Assembly (NCBI GenBank): GCA_031761405.1
Contig: JASEVX010000011.1
Location: 33,437,822 to 33,501,821, forward strand
Origin: Serripes groenlandicus
Lineage: Eukaryota; Mollusca; Bivalvia; Cardiida; Cardiidae
Direction: 5' to 3'
Length of the DNA: 64,000 nt
Part shown: piece after piece, positions 46,732-61,180 of the stretch
How positions within the stretch are numbered: the stretch's first letter is position 1
Layout: each line of letters opens with the position of its first letter
Program-made: the position numbers and the translations under genes
Notes under the pieces: generated by a model
Seen by the model: the letters and a program-made list of their open reading frames with translations, nothing else
Told to the model about the DNA's origin: nothing
Database searches by the model: none

Positions 46732-48690
46732 CCGTTTTCCTATACTCATGAGGTATTGGATCTAGTCAAACGATCCGAGGTCTACCACTTCCCGACAAAT
46801 AACAGTCAGCTCTTATGCAAATAACTACAGTACAGGGAACGTAGATGAAGACTTTCAGTCAATAATTCAAATGATGTCAATATTAATGCTTCAACGTTTC
46901 AATATCATTGAGAGGTATTCCCTTATATGGTATGGCATTCAGTGGTAATTAACCTCAGTTGCATATAAGCAGTACCTAAGAAAATCTATGAAAAATCTAA
47001 CTGACAAAACATATGTGTGAATCACCAAGATTCCTTTGAATTTATCACCGACTTGACTTTGACATTTGTTTGTTTGGTGTTTTAAACTGTTTTCAACAAT
47101 TGTTTAGTTATATCACGGCGTTAATTTACCACTACTTCTGCTCCGGTCCATTTATCCTGACACCAGTGAGTCAGTCATAAAGCTAACTTCTCATTTCTGA
47201 GGGCAAATGAGGGTGAAAAAACAAAAAACATCAGTTTTTGCAAAATACATTGATACCATGTTGATAAAGATCATGAATGGGGAAATTCGGATCAAAATAC
47301 ACAACCAACTGACTTTATCATCAACTTTGAATCCTTCCAACATTTAACCTGATTGAATTGAAGGATTTAAATCAAGTTCAATGTATTTCTCGGGTTAATA
47401 TTTTATGCAGAATGTAACAAAAACTTCAATCAAGCTTATGCGCTAACTTTTAAATGTTCTTATAAAAACCACTTTTAACTCCATGCTGTCAAAATATTCT
47501 TAATAATTTGTAGAAAATCTCGTTGAATAACTACTGTCACACAGAAATGAAGGTATCAAGAAGAAAATATCATTTACAAAATACATCTTTCAAAGATTGA
47601 ATGATTGAGGTTTAACGCCATTTATAACAATGTTATCGGTTATAACACAGCAGCCAGTTCGCCTACCCATGTGTTTCCTTGCTTTCTCTTACCATAACTC
47701 CTCTCAACAGATTTCCAAGCATATGCCTGCTTTTCCATGTAGACTGTTTTCCCATTGGTGAAAGACAAATGATGCCGGTTGCACCGACATTTTGACAGAT
47801 GTCGTAAAGAACATGTGCTGAGCAGAATTGACAGCCCGTGTCGCTACCAGCATGCTTCTAAGAAATAAACAAAACGTATACAAAAAATCATTTAACACTA
47901 AGGTTTACAGATTATGTGTTTTTCTTTCAAAATGTAGAAATATAACACAAATTATGTTCGTCCACATACCATATTCCACATATTTAACTAAATCAAAAAG
48001 CTAAAATTACCATTTCACTTGGTGAAGTACTTGTTGATTCATAATAAATAGCGCCGAACCACATCGTTGTATCAAAATTTGGAAAGTCAATGTCAATCCG
48101 AAGGAACATTATGGGCATACACAGTTAGAAAACGATTTATGCTATATACAACCATTATGAGGTAAATTTTTACAAGCATATCTTGTGAGGTACGTCCCCA
48201 GAGATATGCTCAAAGGCTAAATTACAAACAAAAGCTTTCATTGGCAGTGAGAAATGCCCCCACAGTGATGCAACATACTACAGCATACATATGTATGCAA
48301 AGACACTAAACTACCATTGAAGTAACTGAAAACGAGCTCCCACTAGCGTGCTCAACATAAAATATCACTTTGAGATAAACACTTTTTGTGTAAACAAATA
48401 CTAGTGTAAACACAATATTTCCCTTTAATTGGCCTAGTGACTGTATATTTTTGACCAAACATGACAAATATTCGAACTTGGCCTGGATATCAACAAAACA
48501 ATAATTCTGACAAGATTTCAACATAATTAATTTAAAAATGCGCCTTCAATAGTGTTAGAAAGATTTTCCTTCAATACAAATGTGAAATCTTAAAATAATT
48601 GTTATTAACACTTGAATTTCAAATAATGACAATGGATTTCTTTTTATGTAGCGCGACTCGTTTTATTTTATCTATAACACAGATACTTAC

Positions 48691-49887
48691 ATCATCACAG
48701 CTCATCTTCATCACCCGTATCCTCAGATAATCTTGTCGCGCCCATGAAAAGATCAAGTTTCAAGTCCATTCCAGACCACTGACGGCCACTGATACTGTTG
48801 AACAGAACATCCAATGCTCGTGGCAAAATACCCGCATCTTTGGGTTCACCTGGAATTATAAGCAGAACTTACTACTTGCAAAATTATGTTTCTTTAGTTA
48901 AGCGGTAACGACTTTCCCACACAGAGAAAGAAATACAAATCTGCAAAATCCTTTGGGATCTCTGTAAATGCCATTATGGTTATTCACATTTGTTCCTCAA
49001 TTTTACAGTTGTCTTGGAAATAAGTGAGATATTGAGGAAAAAAAACAATCAACATCTTTTTCTTAACCTTTTACATACCTTGAATAGTGTATGTTTTTCC
49101 AGAGCTGGTCAAACCTTATGAGAACACAAGGCAGTTCTGTCCGTCAATAAAATCTTTCACAAAATCTTACATGGTGCTGTTAAAAAAATCTCGTTCCGAG
49201 AAGTATCTTCTTTGCATATGTGCGAGAATATATATTTATTGGTTGTAATTGATTTGGAACCAGCACCCTTTGAAGCTTTCTTGTAGTAATGGGAATCTTT
49301 CGGGGCTACTGTTTTCAAAACAAAGTCACTCTCTATATCTAAGCAACCCTGAAATATTTTACAAAAGAAATTTATACAATGTAAAAGTGGCTCAATTGAT
49401 ATAAACTTAGAGGCAATCTGCTTTAAAAAAAAATCTTTTGAAAAAAGTGTATCATATCGAAAGTTAAAATTTTAAGTACGATTCAGCGAAATAATTATAA
49501 CAAGAGGTTTTGAAGAAAAATAATGCCGTTTGCCAATATGTCAGTAGGTAAAACTGACAGACAGATGACGAAGAAGTGATCCCTATTTGTCTCCCTGCCA
49601 AGATTGTTTGAAGGAACCCATGTTACTTGCCAATTAACGGTAACTCAATGCAAACGTTAAACATTAATGCTTAGTGATTAGTGTCACACTTCCAATCTTA
49701 ATCCTTATGCTCAGCAACATATATATACTTAATAAGTATTTGCAAAAATGCAAGAAAAATGTAAACAATATATATACCTGTGACACATTGCTTTCAATTT
49801 CATCTTCTGAGAACGGTCTGATTCTGAGATAAACTTTCATATGCTCTCTTATCGGTTGATCCAACATACTAGGTATACACAAATCAC
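48691..49887 (-). pseudogene. KIF20-type kinesin motor fragment, broken, copy B only
   Basis: Three exon-like blocks with GT-AG borders and matching phases: 49887-49778, 49348-49079, 48849-48691. The first encodes MKVYLRIRPFSEDEIE, the usual kinesin opening strand. The second encodes GCLDIESDFVL...APKDS and ends in the P-loop TSSGKTYTIQG. The third encodes DAGILPRALDVLFNSI, as in KIF20A/KIF20B. Damage in block two: a one-base loss in a T run before the NSTM segment, a TAA right after ATG, and a TAA in place of the Tyr codon of the SYG motif. Block three ends in two TGA codons before its donor. The rest of the motor and the tail are missing: homology with copy A resumes about 50 bp beyond block three. 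In the family these are mitotic/cytokinetic motors; this fragment cannot encode one. Confidence 0.82.
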
Positions 49888-52014
49888 CTAAAGTTATAAA
49901 TAACAATTATATTATAGTCATATCTTGCAAAAACGATTTCCATCACATTCCCTGAAATATATAAGCCACAATTTCCGAGACTCGTGGCATATTACTAGTA
50001 AGCTACTAAAACACATTTAAACTGAACCTGCACCCTTGTTCCATTGCAGCATAACATTTCATGTATATGGGTCAGATGCTAATTATCATTGAAAAGCAAT
50101 TTCAGAAGTGGTAAATTCTTTGGTTATCACCAGGAGACGAGTCAAATGTGTTTCGGACTGGGAGCCAGTTAGGAATATCCTAAATGAATCCCAAATTATA
50201 AGTCCAAAACATTAGGCATAAGCTTGCTAGTTTATCATATTTTATTTATTTGGTAACTGACGTCTAAATCCCATGTTGAATTTCCCTTTCGCATTTTTCT
50301 CACCAGCGTGATCACTGATCAACTTCGTAATGACGTTGACACTATTGAAAGCTATTGCAACAATTTATAAACATAAATCATAAATAGCATCGAGTTGAGC
50401 CTCACAAATACGCAGCTTTCCTCTTTACCACTATAAATGAAATAATACATGACAATTCAATTGACAACGACGAAACATTTATTTCCTTGCAACAATCGGT
50501 AACATTTATTAGACAAAATAAGTTTAAAAAATAAATAAACGTAATATAATTTTTGTATGAATAAGATCTATAATTATTTTCGGTAAACCCCGGTTTAAAT
50601 CAACAAGCTGTGAGAAGTTTAGATCAATCTATCATAGCCAGTGTTTCATTTTACTGCGCATCCCGAGTCCTAGACTCATTCAAATGTGATAAAAACATTT
50701 ATTTTTTTCACATTAGAGGACTCAATGTTTTCTGAAAAAACACATAAAAGAATTCATTGATGGAGATTTCAAAATGTAACACTGAATAGCTGGATTAAAA
50801 CACACAAACACGAGAATTAAGATAATTTGTATTGACATTCTATGCTAGATAATGTCATGAATGGTTGAATGTTACCCCATATATGTAAATATTGGCGTGC
50901 CATACATTGCATTAGCTAGATTGGACACTTGAAACGTCACCATAAGTTCCGACTCATTTCATGGTCGAGATTTTCAAAAGCAAATTGAAGCGTCCGGTCC
51001 CTAGATTCAACGAATAGCACTTCATACCGAAATTGACTTCACACTCACTGAAATCGCTGTATAAAATCATGATCTATGTGATATTCAAATCTAAACAACC
51101 ATGTGCCAAATAGTTATCTATTGTTTTGATCTCTTACAAGAGAAACATATATACATCTCTTATTGTGATGTCACACGTTTATAACACTTCTAGATAGCCC
51201 AGTTCTGTAACGTAAGGCATCATAAACTGACAGGAAAGGAGATCGTTTTTCTCCTAAAACTTCAGAAATTTCCTGTATAAAATTGATCGCAAGACTTGAA
51301 TATCTGATTCATGAAACAACGATATCTCATAATAATGGTCGTTTAGTCTTTGGCACACCAAATTCGACATCCTCGGCTTCTCCATTTCCATTTTACCCAG
51401 AATTTCTTTTGTTATTCGCCTGTCCGCCATTACATCTGATAAAGCAAATTAAAGGAAAATTTTAGTTTACATTTGAATCGTGCTTTATACAAACAATACG
51501 GGCCTTTTAAATCAGAAACAAACAGGCTATGGTACTTTAATGACAGCTATCATGTTTAATTAAGAAATATACAGACCCTTTCACTCCAAATTTCAGAATG
51601 AACAAGCAAGTTTCAGACTTTCATTCGCGCTGACAATCATTTTTTAAAACAACCAATGAAATTGTTCGTTTCAAATTTCTAGGTTGGAATTATGACCAAC
51701 GTTATTTAATTACCGGAAAGGAATATTTGAAAAGTGCCATACAATGTTATACTTTAATTTAGATGAATTAGGCGAATAAGGATTTAAAATTTTATTTCCG
51801 ACACACTTTAAAATAATGAGACTCACCAAGAGGTTTTGGGTCTAAATTAGGTCCTTGGCGAAATTGAGATCGGTATAAATGTTGATAAACTATAACAGAT
51901 AACGCGAAAAGCAAATGTTTCAGAATTTGTCGAGAAAATTAACACTATTTCACTCAATGATTATACCTTCCATGTATGTAATGAGTAGTGAATACGTTTT
52001 ACTGTCACTTTATT

Positions 52015-52200
52015 TGTTTGAATGTATAGTGCTTACGCCGCTTTCCACACTGACAGTTATATCACGGCGTTTCCTGGGTAAGTTACCACACATTCGTGTC
52101 CATTTGTCCAGACACTATCGAGCGAACCAACCGCACAACGCTGGGCGTAAAGGAGAGAAAGTCATAACTACCATTTTTTAAAGTATTTGGTATGACCGGT
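52015..52200 (-). mobile_element. SINE S2, copy B only
   Basis: Inverted core ttatatcacggcgtttcctg, then 'tttggtatgacc' at the head side. It lies in the copy-B-specific block. Confidence 0.65.
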
Positions 52201-55200
52201 GATCTAGCCCTCAAACAATACAACATTTCGACAAAATTATTCTAAAATCGGCCGCATACTTACACGAGGTATTCAAAAAGTTGACAGGGAATACACCGCC
52301 AAGAAAGTGGTAGGCCTATTATGACTTATTAACATCATGTAAGCATATTGTACCGTTATGGATGTAAAACAAGATCCCATGTCACTAGACACCGCCCATT
52401 TATTTTGTTACAGGTATACTTGTGATAGGTGGACCAGACGACACATGGCCATGTGGATATTTCACTCTGTGGAGAATGGGGAACTACTGGGATGAGATGA
52501 ACGCAAGTGTCGTCTGCAGAATGTAAGAGACTTTTTGCAGTATCTTCACGAGGTATTGTGGTTGTTGTTTTTTTCCCCAGTTTTTCGTAAATAAACATTC
52601 GGACGCCTGTGATATAACCGAGAAACCGGTGGCGTAAATCCCAAATGAAATGATTGTTCTGACTCTAGGGACGGTGACAGAACTGAAGACATGGCCGTGT
52701 TTGGACAAGGGACCGTTATAATCCTTCTTATCAAGGTGAACTGAACGGGAAGAGAACGTTATATCCTCGTTTGCCCCAAACCGTATTGTGGGCTTCACGA
52801 ATGCAACCAAGATGATTTAAAACGCTTGTCTCGTATGCTACTAATTAACTACTATACAATACAATGATTCTTTATTTGTAAACAAGGGCTAAACTACAAC
52901 ATGCAATTACATATGAGTTTACACGAGTGTCGTGTTCGTATATTGCTCAACTTTAAAACATTTTAAAAAATATGTTAAATTAAGGATACGATCTAAACAA
53001 CTGGTATAAACCTATCATTCTATCTGAGGAAACATATTGCAATGTTCAGATGATCTAGCCACAAATGTTTTATTTAAACTGGTAGACATACTGGACTAGA
53101 CGTAGAAAACAGAAATTGCGTTTATTGTCTGCATCTTGTCATGTATTTTTCTACTTTTTCAATATGATGTTCAGACACGTTTTCTGTTTACAGTGGAACC
53201 TCGTTAAATCGGACGCCGTTAACCCGGAAAATTCGCGGTCCGGACATAAAAGTCAGGGAACGGATTTTTCATGCTTTATTATTCTCCGTTAATACGGAAA
53301 TTCACATTCCGGAACCGGACAAAAAAAATCGGGAACGGATCGACCATTTGCATATAAAATCCGTTTCGTTAGTCCGGAAATCCAATGGGTAATGTATACT
53401 TACCGTATACAGTATTGGTTTTTCGAACCGTTGACTAATTATCGTGACGTTCATTGGTTACCGATGGCAACAGATCGCCTTCACACATTTCAAGTGTCAA
53501 TTAGTCTGGATTATAATGATTACGTAAATCTAAGTGCATGTCATTGTTTTCTGTTATGCCAGTTTGTCTTAATAGCTTTCATTCATCAAGGAGCAGTACA
53601 GATTAATTGACCACAAGGAAAATTGCAGTTTTCATTTAATTTGACATAAAAATGAAAGAGTCTCAAATTAGCCAACAACAGTATTTATTTACTTAGTTTT
53701 ATGTGACCATTTATTCCTATAACTTTGAATTATATGACAACTCTTTATAAATATTTATGCATATGTTCCATCACGAAGCAGTAATACATTTGCAAAGAGA
53801 AACGAATATGTCCTCATTCTTTAATCAATAAAGATGATTTAACAGTTGAAAAAAATGACTTGAAATATCGCCATACATTAATTCTCGTCTCCCAAATCGG
53901 AAAATCTTATATCGTTCGATCTCTTTATGATTCCATCCCATAATTAACCCTGTCATTCCTGACCTTTTCAAATGAAATTGTCCAGAATTGCAGTTGGAAG
54001 ACCCAATAGCGAATTCTAGGAATATAAAAAATAATGATGCTGAGTTTGGCAGCCATGAGCCTATGCTCATTATTTTTTGTCAAATGAAAGCGCACGATAC
54101 AACTATCGTTTGGTTCTATACAATCGAAACATTCTACAATATTTGCTTCTTTATTTAGTTTATCTGTTAGGGTTATGTGTCCTCTATTCATACACTAACG
54201 ATTGGCTGACACAAAGGTTAATCTGAGATGACCTTAGGTGGCATTCATGAGATCTCTATACGAGCGAAGTTTAGGTCTGGTTTTAAAGAGATTGGGTTTC
54301 AGTCAAACCGTTAATGCTTACCATTAACAATATCAACAATTTATATGGTAAAAGAGAGAAAGCTCTAACTGTGTTAAATAGCCTTTGTGATTTAAGAGTT
54401 ATTTCCCTTAGGTTTAAAATAACATGCTAACCATTTTCCGGTCGATTTGTTCGTTAAGTTAGGACAGAAGAACCAGAGAGATTTCAATAAAACGCTAACG
54501 TTTAAACACATAGTAAGAACGTAACAAAATAAATAAGCTACACGTTTATAACAGTACGTTTCTATAACCATGGAAGGAACTAGTGTTTATATACTTTAAT
54601 ATAACGAGTCAATCACGGAAAATACAACGGAGCGAATTTGCAAATATCGAATCAAACTTCCTGAAATAACTAAAAATGAGAAATAAAAAAGTGCAGTGTT
54701 GAGTACTTATATTCATTTATTAATAAGATAATCACAAATCATTCATTTGACAATTATAAGAAAAGCATTTTGTATCGGTCTCTTAAAACTCGGTTTAAAG
54801 TTTTAACAAATATTCTGCTGATTTCAATGTTGTTCAACAATTCATTTTTGAATTTCGATGAGTTCATTCCCATAGATATACACCTGATGAACTGTAAAAT
54901 GTAAGCATAAATACAGACATCTGCATTTTGACTTTATTAAGACGTGAATCTTTATTTTAAGAGATTAAACTTATTTTTTGAAAATGTAACATTTTGCTTA
55001 GACATGTGACATATATAAACAAATTAAAAGGTTGTTCAATAAAGCCTCGGTTAAATTATGAATATTGCATGCATACCAAACATATACATATCTGTTTATG
55101 GCATGTGTCTTTCATCATTTTTGTTTCTCTAATAAATATGCTAAACTATTTAATTCCTTAACAAGTATAGTTTGTCTGCAAGGAAACTATTTCTGTCAAC

Positions 55201-55511
55201 TTTTTCATTTTTCATTTACTTAAATACATTTCACTGTTCATATCTTACACAATATAAGGGAAACAAAAATGATGAGGCGGACTTTCTACCACTACACCAA
55301 CGAGGCGGTGTATGGATATCGATGCAGGCAAACAGCCCTGGTACATTTACAACCGGCAAACTGAAACTGAATGTAGTTCATTGGCGTTAAAATATAAAAT
55401 ATGTATATCATACGCTTACAAATTTCCATCTGTGTTCATTAGAGTATACAATAAAACAACTAAACAATCTTTAACAAACACTAAATTGAATACATAGACG
55501 CTATACATAAA

Positions 55512-55674
55512 AGTCAAACCTGTGCTAAAGACCATCTTTGTATAGCAATTATCTGGCGACGACACTATTAATTCATAGTTTTCTGCCTGAATGACCCTTC
55601 AATTAAAGACCACTTGTGAACAAAGACCAGATTGTTGGCTTAGCTTTGGTGGTCTTTAACCACAGTTTTGACTG
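55512..55674. mobile_element. MITE M3, complete in copy B
   Basis: agtcaaacctgtgctaaaga ... ggtctttaaccacagttttgact. Copy A (8643-8760) lacks about 50 internal bases and the last gact. Confidence 0.6.
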
Positions 55675-55887
55675 TATACACACTTTGCATTTTTTTTTAA
55701 ATGGTTTTAACTTAAAACCAAATAATCGAATTCCGTAAAATAGACATAATACATTGGATAACGGTTAATTAAAATAAACGAATATATACATACACAATAT
55801 AAAAAGTTATTATCAACATAGAAACTAGAAGATTGGTCTGGATATATAAACTGTTATGAAATTCAATAAGCTCTAGACCAATTTCTT

Positions 55888-56003
55888 CAAGGTCACAATA
55901 CACCAAATAAATTCCTCCTTTGTTTACATGTAAATCAACCAGTTTCAAGGTCAAAATACATCAAATAAATTCCTTCTTTGTTTCCATGTAAATCAACCGG
56001 TTT
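55888..56003. repeat. 58-bp minisatellite, two units (copy B)
   Basis: Same unit as 8961-9415, followed by the same flank (aaccgtcaattgtcgcac). Confidence 0.9.
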
Positions 56004-58185
56004 CAACCGTCAATTGTCGCACTTTCTAAGCGTTCCTCAGGTAGGAGACCCCAATACCATTGAATAGAGTTGCCTCTTAGCTTTAAACTTATCCAAAGAG
56101 AATGGAGGTTCAATAAAGAATTCACCCATTGAAGATGGTTACCGTCATTTTGGACGAAATCCGGCTGAGACGGAACTAGTTTTTCACATACTATACTTTC
56201 ACTTTCAAACAAGGTCAAAATACGAACAATGATCAAACTTAATCATTTCCAGTGTATCCTATACACATTCACAATGAACTTAAACTCAATGTCATATATT
56301 CAATGCATTCTTGTAGAGGTATACACCTATTTCTACTCAACACATTCTTTTTAGGGACTATTTGGCTCTAAATCAGAATGACCGCGGGTGTATTTGACGT
56401 AATTTGACCTTCATGTTGCCTGTTTACCTGATATGATATTTTCACAGTCGCTTATATACTTTGAAAACACCTAAGAACAAAAATGTTATTCCTGGACATT
56501 TGAAGTACAGTTACAAATAAGGAGATTTGCATCTATTTTGGTAGCAGTGTCTCTTTAATCCATTCCAATATACAGACATTCTGCAGCAGACGACTTTGTA
56601 AGCATCTAGACAATACTATGGTAATATGACAAATTTCAATAAATAAAAATTACACTTTTGAATAGAGTTGAAAACACTGTGGTTCAAGGAGAAATTGCTC
56701 ATCTTGAGCAAATTCTCCTTTTGTCACAATCTTTTCAAAGTTGTCTGGTGCAAAATGTCCCTTTGAGGGTAAGGATTAACACTGATCGAAAAAGAAAATT
56801 CAAAACGCTTTCTTTACAAAGCGAACGCATCAAAAGTCGTCCGAATTCAGGAAAAAGTGCTCAGTGAACAGATCACGAAGGATGACATACAAAGTTCATA
56901 TTTTACCCTTCCCCACAACCTAGGCAGCAGAAGACATTACAAACCGTCACCCATCAAGGGTAAAATAGGGAATGACTATGAATGACTTCTTGAATAAAAT
57001 TGAAAAAGAATCTGGTAAAAAGGAAAACTTGCTTATCAGTAGACGGCTTTTGAAATCATTGTTTCAAAAGGAGAAATGCTCATAATGAGCAATTTCTCAA
57101 TTTGCCACTATGATTTCAACTCTATTCAATAATCATACAGTACGAGTTTAAAGATAAAACAATATAATAACAATATTCTAACATACAGACGCTTTCTGAA
57201 GCAGACGACTTAAATTTTTTTTTTGACAAATGGAGGAATTGGTAATTATGAGAAATTTCTCCATTTGTCAGAATGTTTTAAACACTATTCAACTATCATA
57301 TTTTCACAAAGAGAAATTTTTCCATATTGTTGCAGGTATGTTTTCAAAGTCGTCTGCTGAAATCATGATACCCTCACTTTTCCAATAGGTGAAGTTCCTT
57401 TGCAAGTCGAAAAAATACTTAATCACAAAATGTATTGGTTTTTTTTTTTGTATAGTCTCGTCGCCCGACTGTCTGTCCTGTTTGTTACACCTTATTGTCA
57501 TAATACACAAATATAAAATATATCTATAAACAAATAATAAAAACAAAACACTCTTTTTTAAAATAAAAAGCTTATACGCAAGCACTTAAATCTTCAGTGC
57601 GTCATCAATACAATAGGCAATCGCCATGACGATATTCAAATATCGCCCGCAATTCTAAAGGCAGCTTATGATATCTATGCTATAAGCAGTAGAATATATC
57701 TTCTCCTCAAAATATCGAATATTCTAGCAATTATAAAGGCAGCCACGTCTGTACCAAGATATATATGCTTTAAGCAGTAGAATATATCTTCTCCTCAAAA
57801 TGTCGAATATTCTAGCAATTATAAAGGCAGCCACGCCTGAACAAGAAATAATCAGTCAAACTTTCTTAAAGACCACCTTGGAATAGTATTTCCCTTTCTA
57901 TAGCGAACATACTTTTAAGTTCGCACGTCATTAATCATTTTCCGTATACATGACCGAGTAATTAAAGACCACCTGTGAACAAAGACCAGAGTGATCACTT
58001 CCCATGGGTGGTCTCTAGACAGAGGTTTGACTGTATTTGATAAACAGTGAATATTATCTCTTTCCTCGATAACAATGTAATAACCGAGCAATTCTATAGG
58101 CAGACACGCCTGAACGGATATATCATATGAATGCACTGCGAACTACGACCATTGTAATTCATCGGTTTTCCCTAATAAACCGCTC

Positions 58186-58401
58186 CTAACCCTTTCCCAC
58201 CCACATACGCATTTTGACGCAATAGTAGCAGACGACTTTTGAAAAAATTGTGTCCAAGGGTGAAATTGCTTATGATGAGCAATTTCACCTTTGGCCACAT
58301 GTTTTCAACTTAAGCTATATTTTGTGGAGATTTTTCAGGTTTTTATCAATCTGTTTTCAAAGTCGTCTGCTGCAGATTTGGTGTATGCGGGAAAGGGTTA
58401 A
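58186..58401. mobile_element. MITE M1, full length, copy B
   Basis: Counterpart of 12310-12525. Left flank CTAA, right flank TTAA, so one base of the target duplication changed after the copies split. Confidence 0.85.
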
Positions 58402-59867
58402 AGCAGAACCTTTCCTCGTAACGTATACACACGTCAACGCTTCGACTATATATCATCAAATCAAAAGGCAATCCCCTTGACGATAACTGAATATCGTCAG
58501 CAATTCTAAAGGCAGCCAACTAGGACACTCCTAGACGGCTTATTGTATTCCAGCAATTCTTAAGGCAACCACGTGTGACGATGACTATCTTTGCCACACA
58601 CAGTAGGATTGGTTGATTGTGGTTTAACGCCGTCTCAACAGTTACCTGCCTTTCTCACACCAGTACTCCACACACCATTCTACTTTTCCACATAGACTGT
58701 TAGTCCAATAGTGGACGCTTATCACAGCAAGCAGAAGGAATCATCATCTTCACATTTAACAAATAGATGACATAACTATTCTATAGGCAGCAATTGTTTA
58801 ACATATATATATATCATAGATATGCGCTGCTTTTTATAAATACTTGAAATGTACGATTAATACAAAAATAAAAACACGTCTATGTTGGTCCGAATTCCAA
58901 CGCTGAATGGTTAAACCCGCAACACACGTGCCCATAAAAACTTCGTGCACTTCTGACAGTGCCACCTATCGGAGATGAGGGCAATTAATTTTAGTCTTAT
59001 TCGGTCCTCTCAAACGACGGACATAACATTTATCCATTGATACATTTCATCATTGTTGCTTAAGTTGTTACATCCAAATATGTCTTCATTCGTGAAAGTT
59101 AACCTCTGCAGTCTTTTTAATAATTACACTTTCATAGCTTTGCCAAGATGGCAAGTCGTCATCATCTTTATTATCATTATCATAATTATCGAATTACTGA
59201 TAACAAAAATAACATTGATAATTATGATGATGATAATACAAATAGTAATAACAATAATAATACTAATAATAATTATAATAATAATAATCCACAAATCATT
59301 TGAAACTTTTCCCATCACTAAGAAAATACATTTTTTCTTTTTCTTTTTTTTAAACATGACGAAACTAATCTTAACTATGAAAAAAAAAATCAAAATATAA
59401 GTTCTTGATTAACATGCAAGCATAGTAATGTGTCAATGAAATGAAAACAATTTTAAAAATTAAAAGAGGTCCATGTTGGTCCTTTATCACTTACCAGATT
59501 TAACAGAACGTGAATTAAAACCATATATTTTATATATATCATCCCGTTCTTATTTTGTTATAATTATTATTTACTTATTAATTTCTTCTATCTTATAGGA
59601 CTAAGGGTCCGGATGATTGCTTTCTATATTTTGTATTATTCTGTAATAACCGTCCTCAAATATTAGTTAATTCTTTGCTATATCTCTGGGTACCATCGGA
59701 TTAACCATTACATTAAACCCGGTTAAATTTTTAGTTTCAGACAGTGACTTTTTCCTAGATAGAACTGCAAAGTTTAGTATCACTTTCCTTTATCTTCAAT
59801 GAATAAGAAGGATTCAGATTTGGGGCATAAAGGAGCCACGTCATACGAACACCTGTATTAAAATGGT

Positions 59868-60030
59868 TTGTTTGTTTGTTTTGTATGGTGTCTGACACCG
59901 CCTTCAACATTTGTTCAGTTATATCACGGCGTTTCCTGAGTAAGCCACCATTACCACTGGTCCATTTAATCCTGACACCAGCGAGTCAGTCGTAATGCTA
60001 AACCCACAACCATGCGGCGCCCAGGACGGA
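59868..60030 (-). mobile_element. SINE S2, copy B only
   Basis: Inverted tail (tgtttgtttg, gacaccgccttcaac), core ttatatcacggcgtttcctg, gtccatttaatcctgacacc. No counterpart in copy A near 13870. Confidence 0.65.
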
Positions 60031-60290
60031 CATAAATTGATTTGAAACGGAAGGTCAATGTTATCAAAATTGTAGATGTGTATAAACGGCAAGCTGTAAA
60101 AACTCGCCTCATGATGAAGCACGGGGAAGATCCTAATCAGACCGCACGAGGTCTGTGAGGTTATCTTGATATTCGCTGGTCGCAAGGTTCCCAGGGCCTG
60201 ATTTAGTGTCACGTGACCGCCATCGAGTCATGGTCTTTCGTTCACGTAATAAAATGCGACTTAAGACCACTTTATGTAATTAGATTTAAG

Positions 60291-60530
60291 AAAGCGCTTA
60301 TGCCATCATATGCAACGTAAGGACATGCGATGTTAACCCATGTTAAGTTCATTTCATGTTATTAATTGGAAGATAACGCTTATGCCATCATATGCAACGT
60401 AAGGACTTGCGACGCTAACCCATGTTAAGTTCAATTCATGTTATTAATTGGAAGGTAGCGCTTATGACATTATTTGCAAGGTAAAGGCAGTGCGACGTAA
60501 GTCCAACTTATGTCAAGCACCATTTTAGTT
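60291..60530. repeat. 82-bp tandem repeat, about 2.7 units, copy B only
   Basis: Unit 'cgcttatgccatcatatgca', 'taacccatgttaagttca', 'catgttattaattggaag'. Absent from copy A. Confidence 0.8.
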
Positions 60531-60842
60531 TTATCAATATATCTGATTGTCGGTTTTCGTGCTAAGTGGTCGATTATTGTAGGGCGGTTTTCGTGCTAAT
60601 TTAGTGGTCGATTAATGCAGAGCCCTGGTTTGTTGCTATATTTAGATTTGAGTGGCATGTTTATGAACAGAACTTCAGGCGTCTGCCGAATAAGGAACAT
60701 TGTGGACTTGATAAATGCTTATCTAATACTGCATGTTACCTACATTAGTAGGTTAGAATGAGTTTGAATTATTCATAAGTACATTCGCTCGGTACTAAAG
60801 TATTTTTAAAAAGGTTATTTAATACAAATTGGGAGGACATCT

Positions 60843-61072
60843 TTAACCCTTTCCCTCATATGCACGCTTTTTGACGACTCTACAGCAGACGGCTTTTTGA
60901 AAACATGGCGACAAAAGAAGAAATGGCTCAAAACGAGCAATTTATCATTTTGTCAGCATGTTTTCAACCCTATTAAATTATTGTTCTTTCATTTAAAGGG
61001 ATTTTCTGTGCTTCTGCCTAGACGTTTACAAACTTGTCTGCTGAAGATTTGTTTTATTTGGAAAAGGATTAA
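60843..61072. mobile_element. MITE M1 in the copy B PARP 3' flank
   Basis: Counterpart of 14001-14224 with TTAA at both ends and the same AATAAA on the minus strand. Confidence 0.85.
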
Positions 61073-61180
61073 CCGATACAACATTGCAGGGCATGTGGCT
61101 TAAATGTAAACAGTCATAAGTCATATAATGATCTGGTCTCAGCAAATATAGGAACTATAAGAAATACACGACAGTATAAT

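Larger units (their letters stand above)
48640..52524. other. Copy-B-specific block with kinesin fragment, otherwise non-coding
   Basis: It replaces copy A 4436-5241. Apart from the kinesin fragment and a minus-strand SINE at about 52015-52200, I recognise nothing in 49,900-52,000. That part is AT-rich with short open frames and no family motifs. Confidence 0.7.
59727..60718. other. Copy-B-only block of about 1 kb
   Basis: Inserted between 'acattaaacccggtt' and 'tctaatactgcatgtta', which lie almost adjacent in copy A (about 13870). It holds a SINE S2 and the 82-bp tandem repeat. No gene. Confidence 0.7.

Noticed and set aside
51283..51440. Short minus-strand frame starting MADRRITKEILG as a first kinesin exon
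   Set aside because: No homology recognised and no phase-compatible donor established; it is 1.4 kb from the nearest kinesin block.
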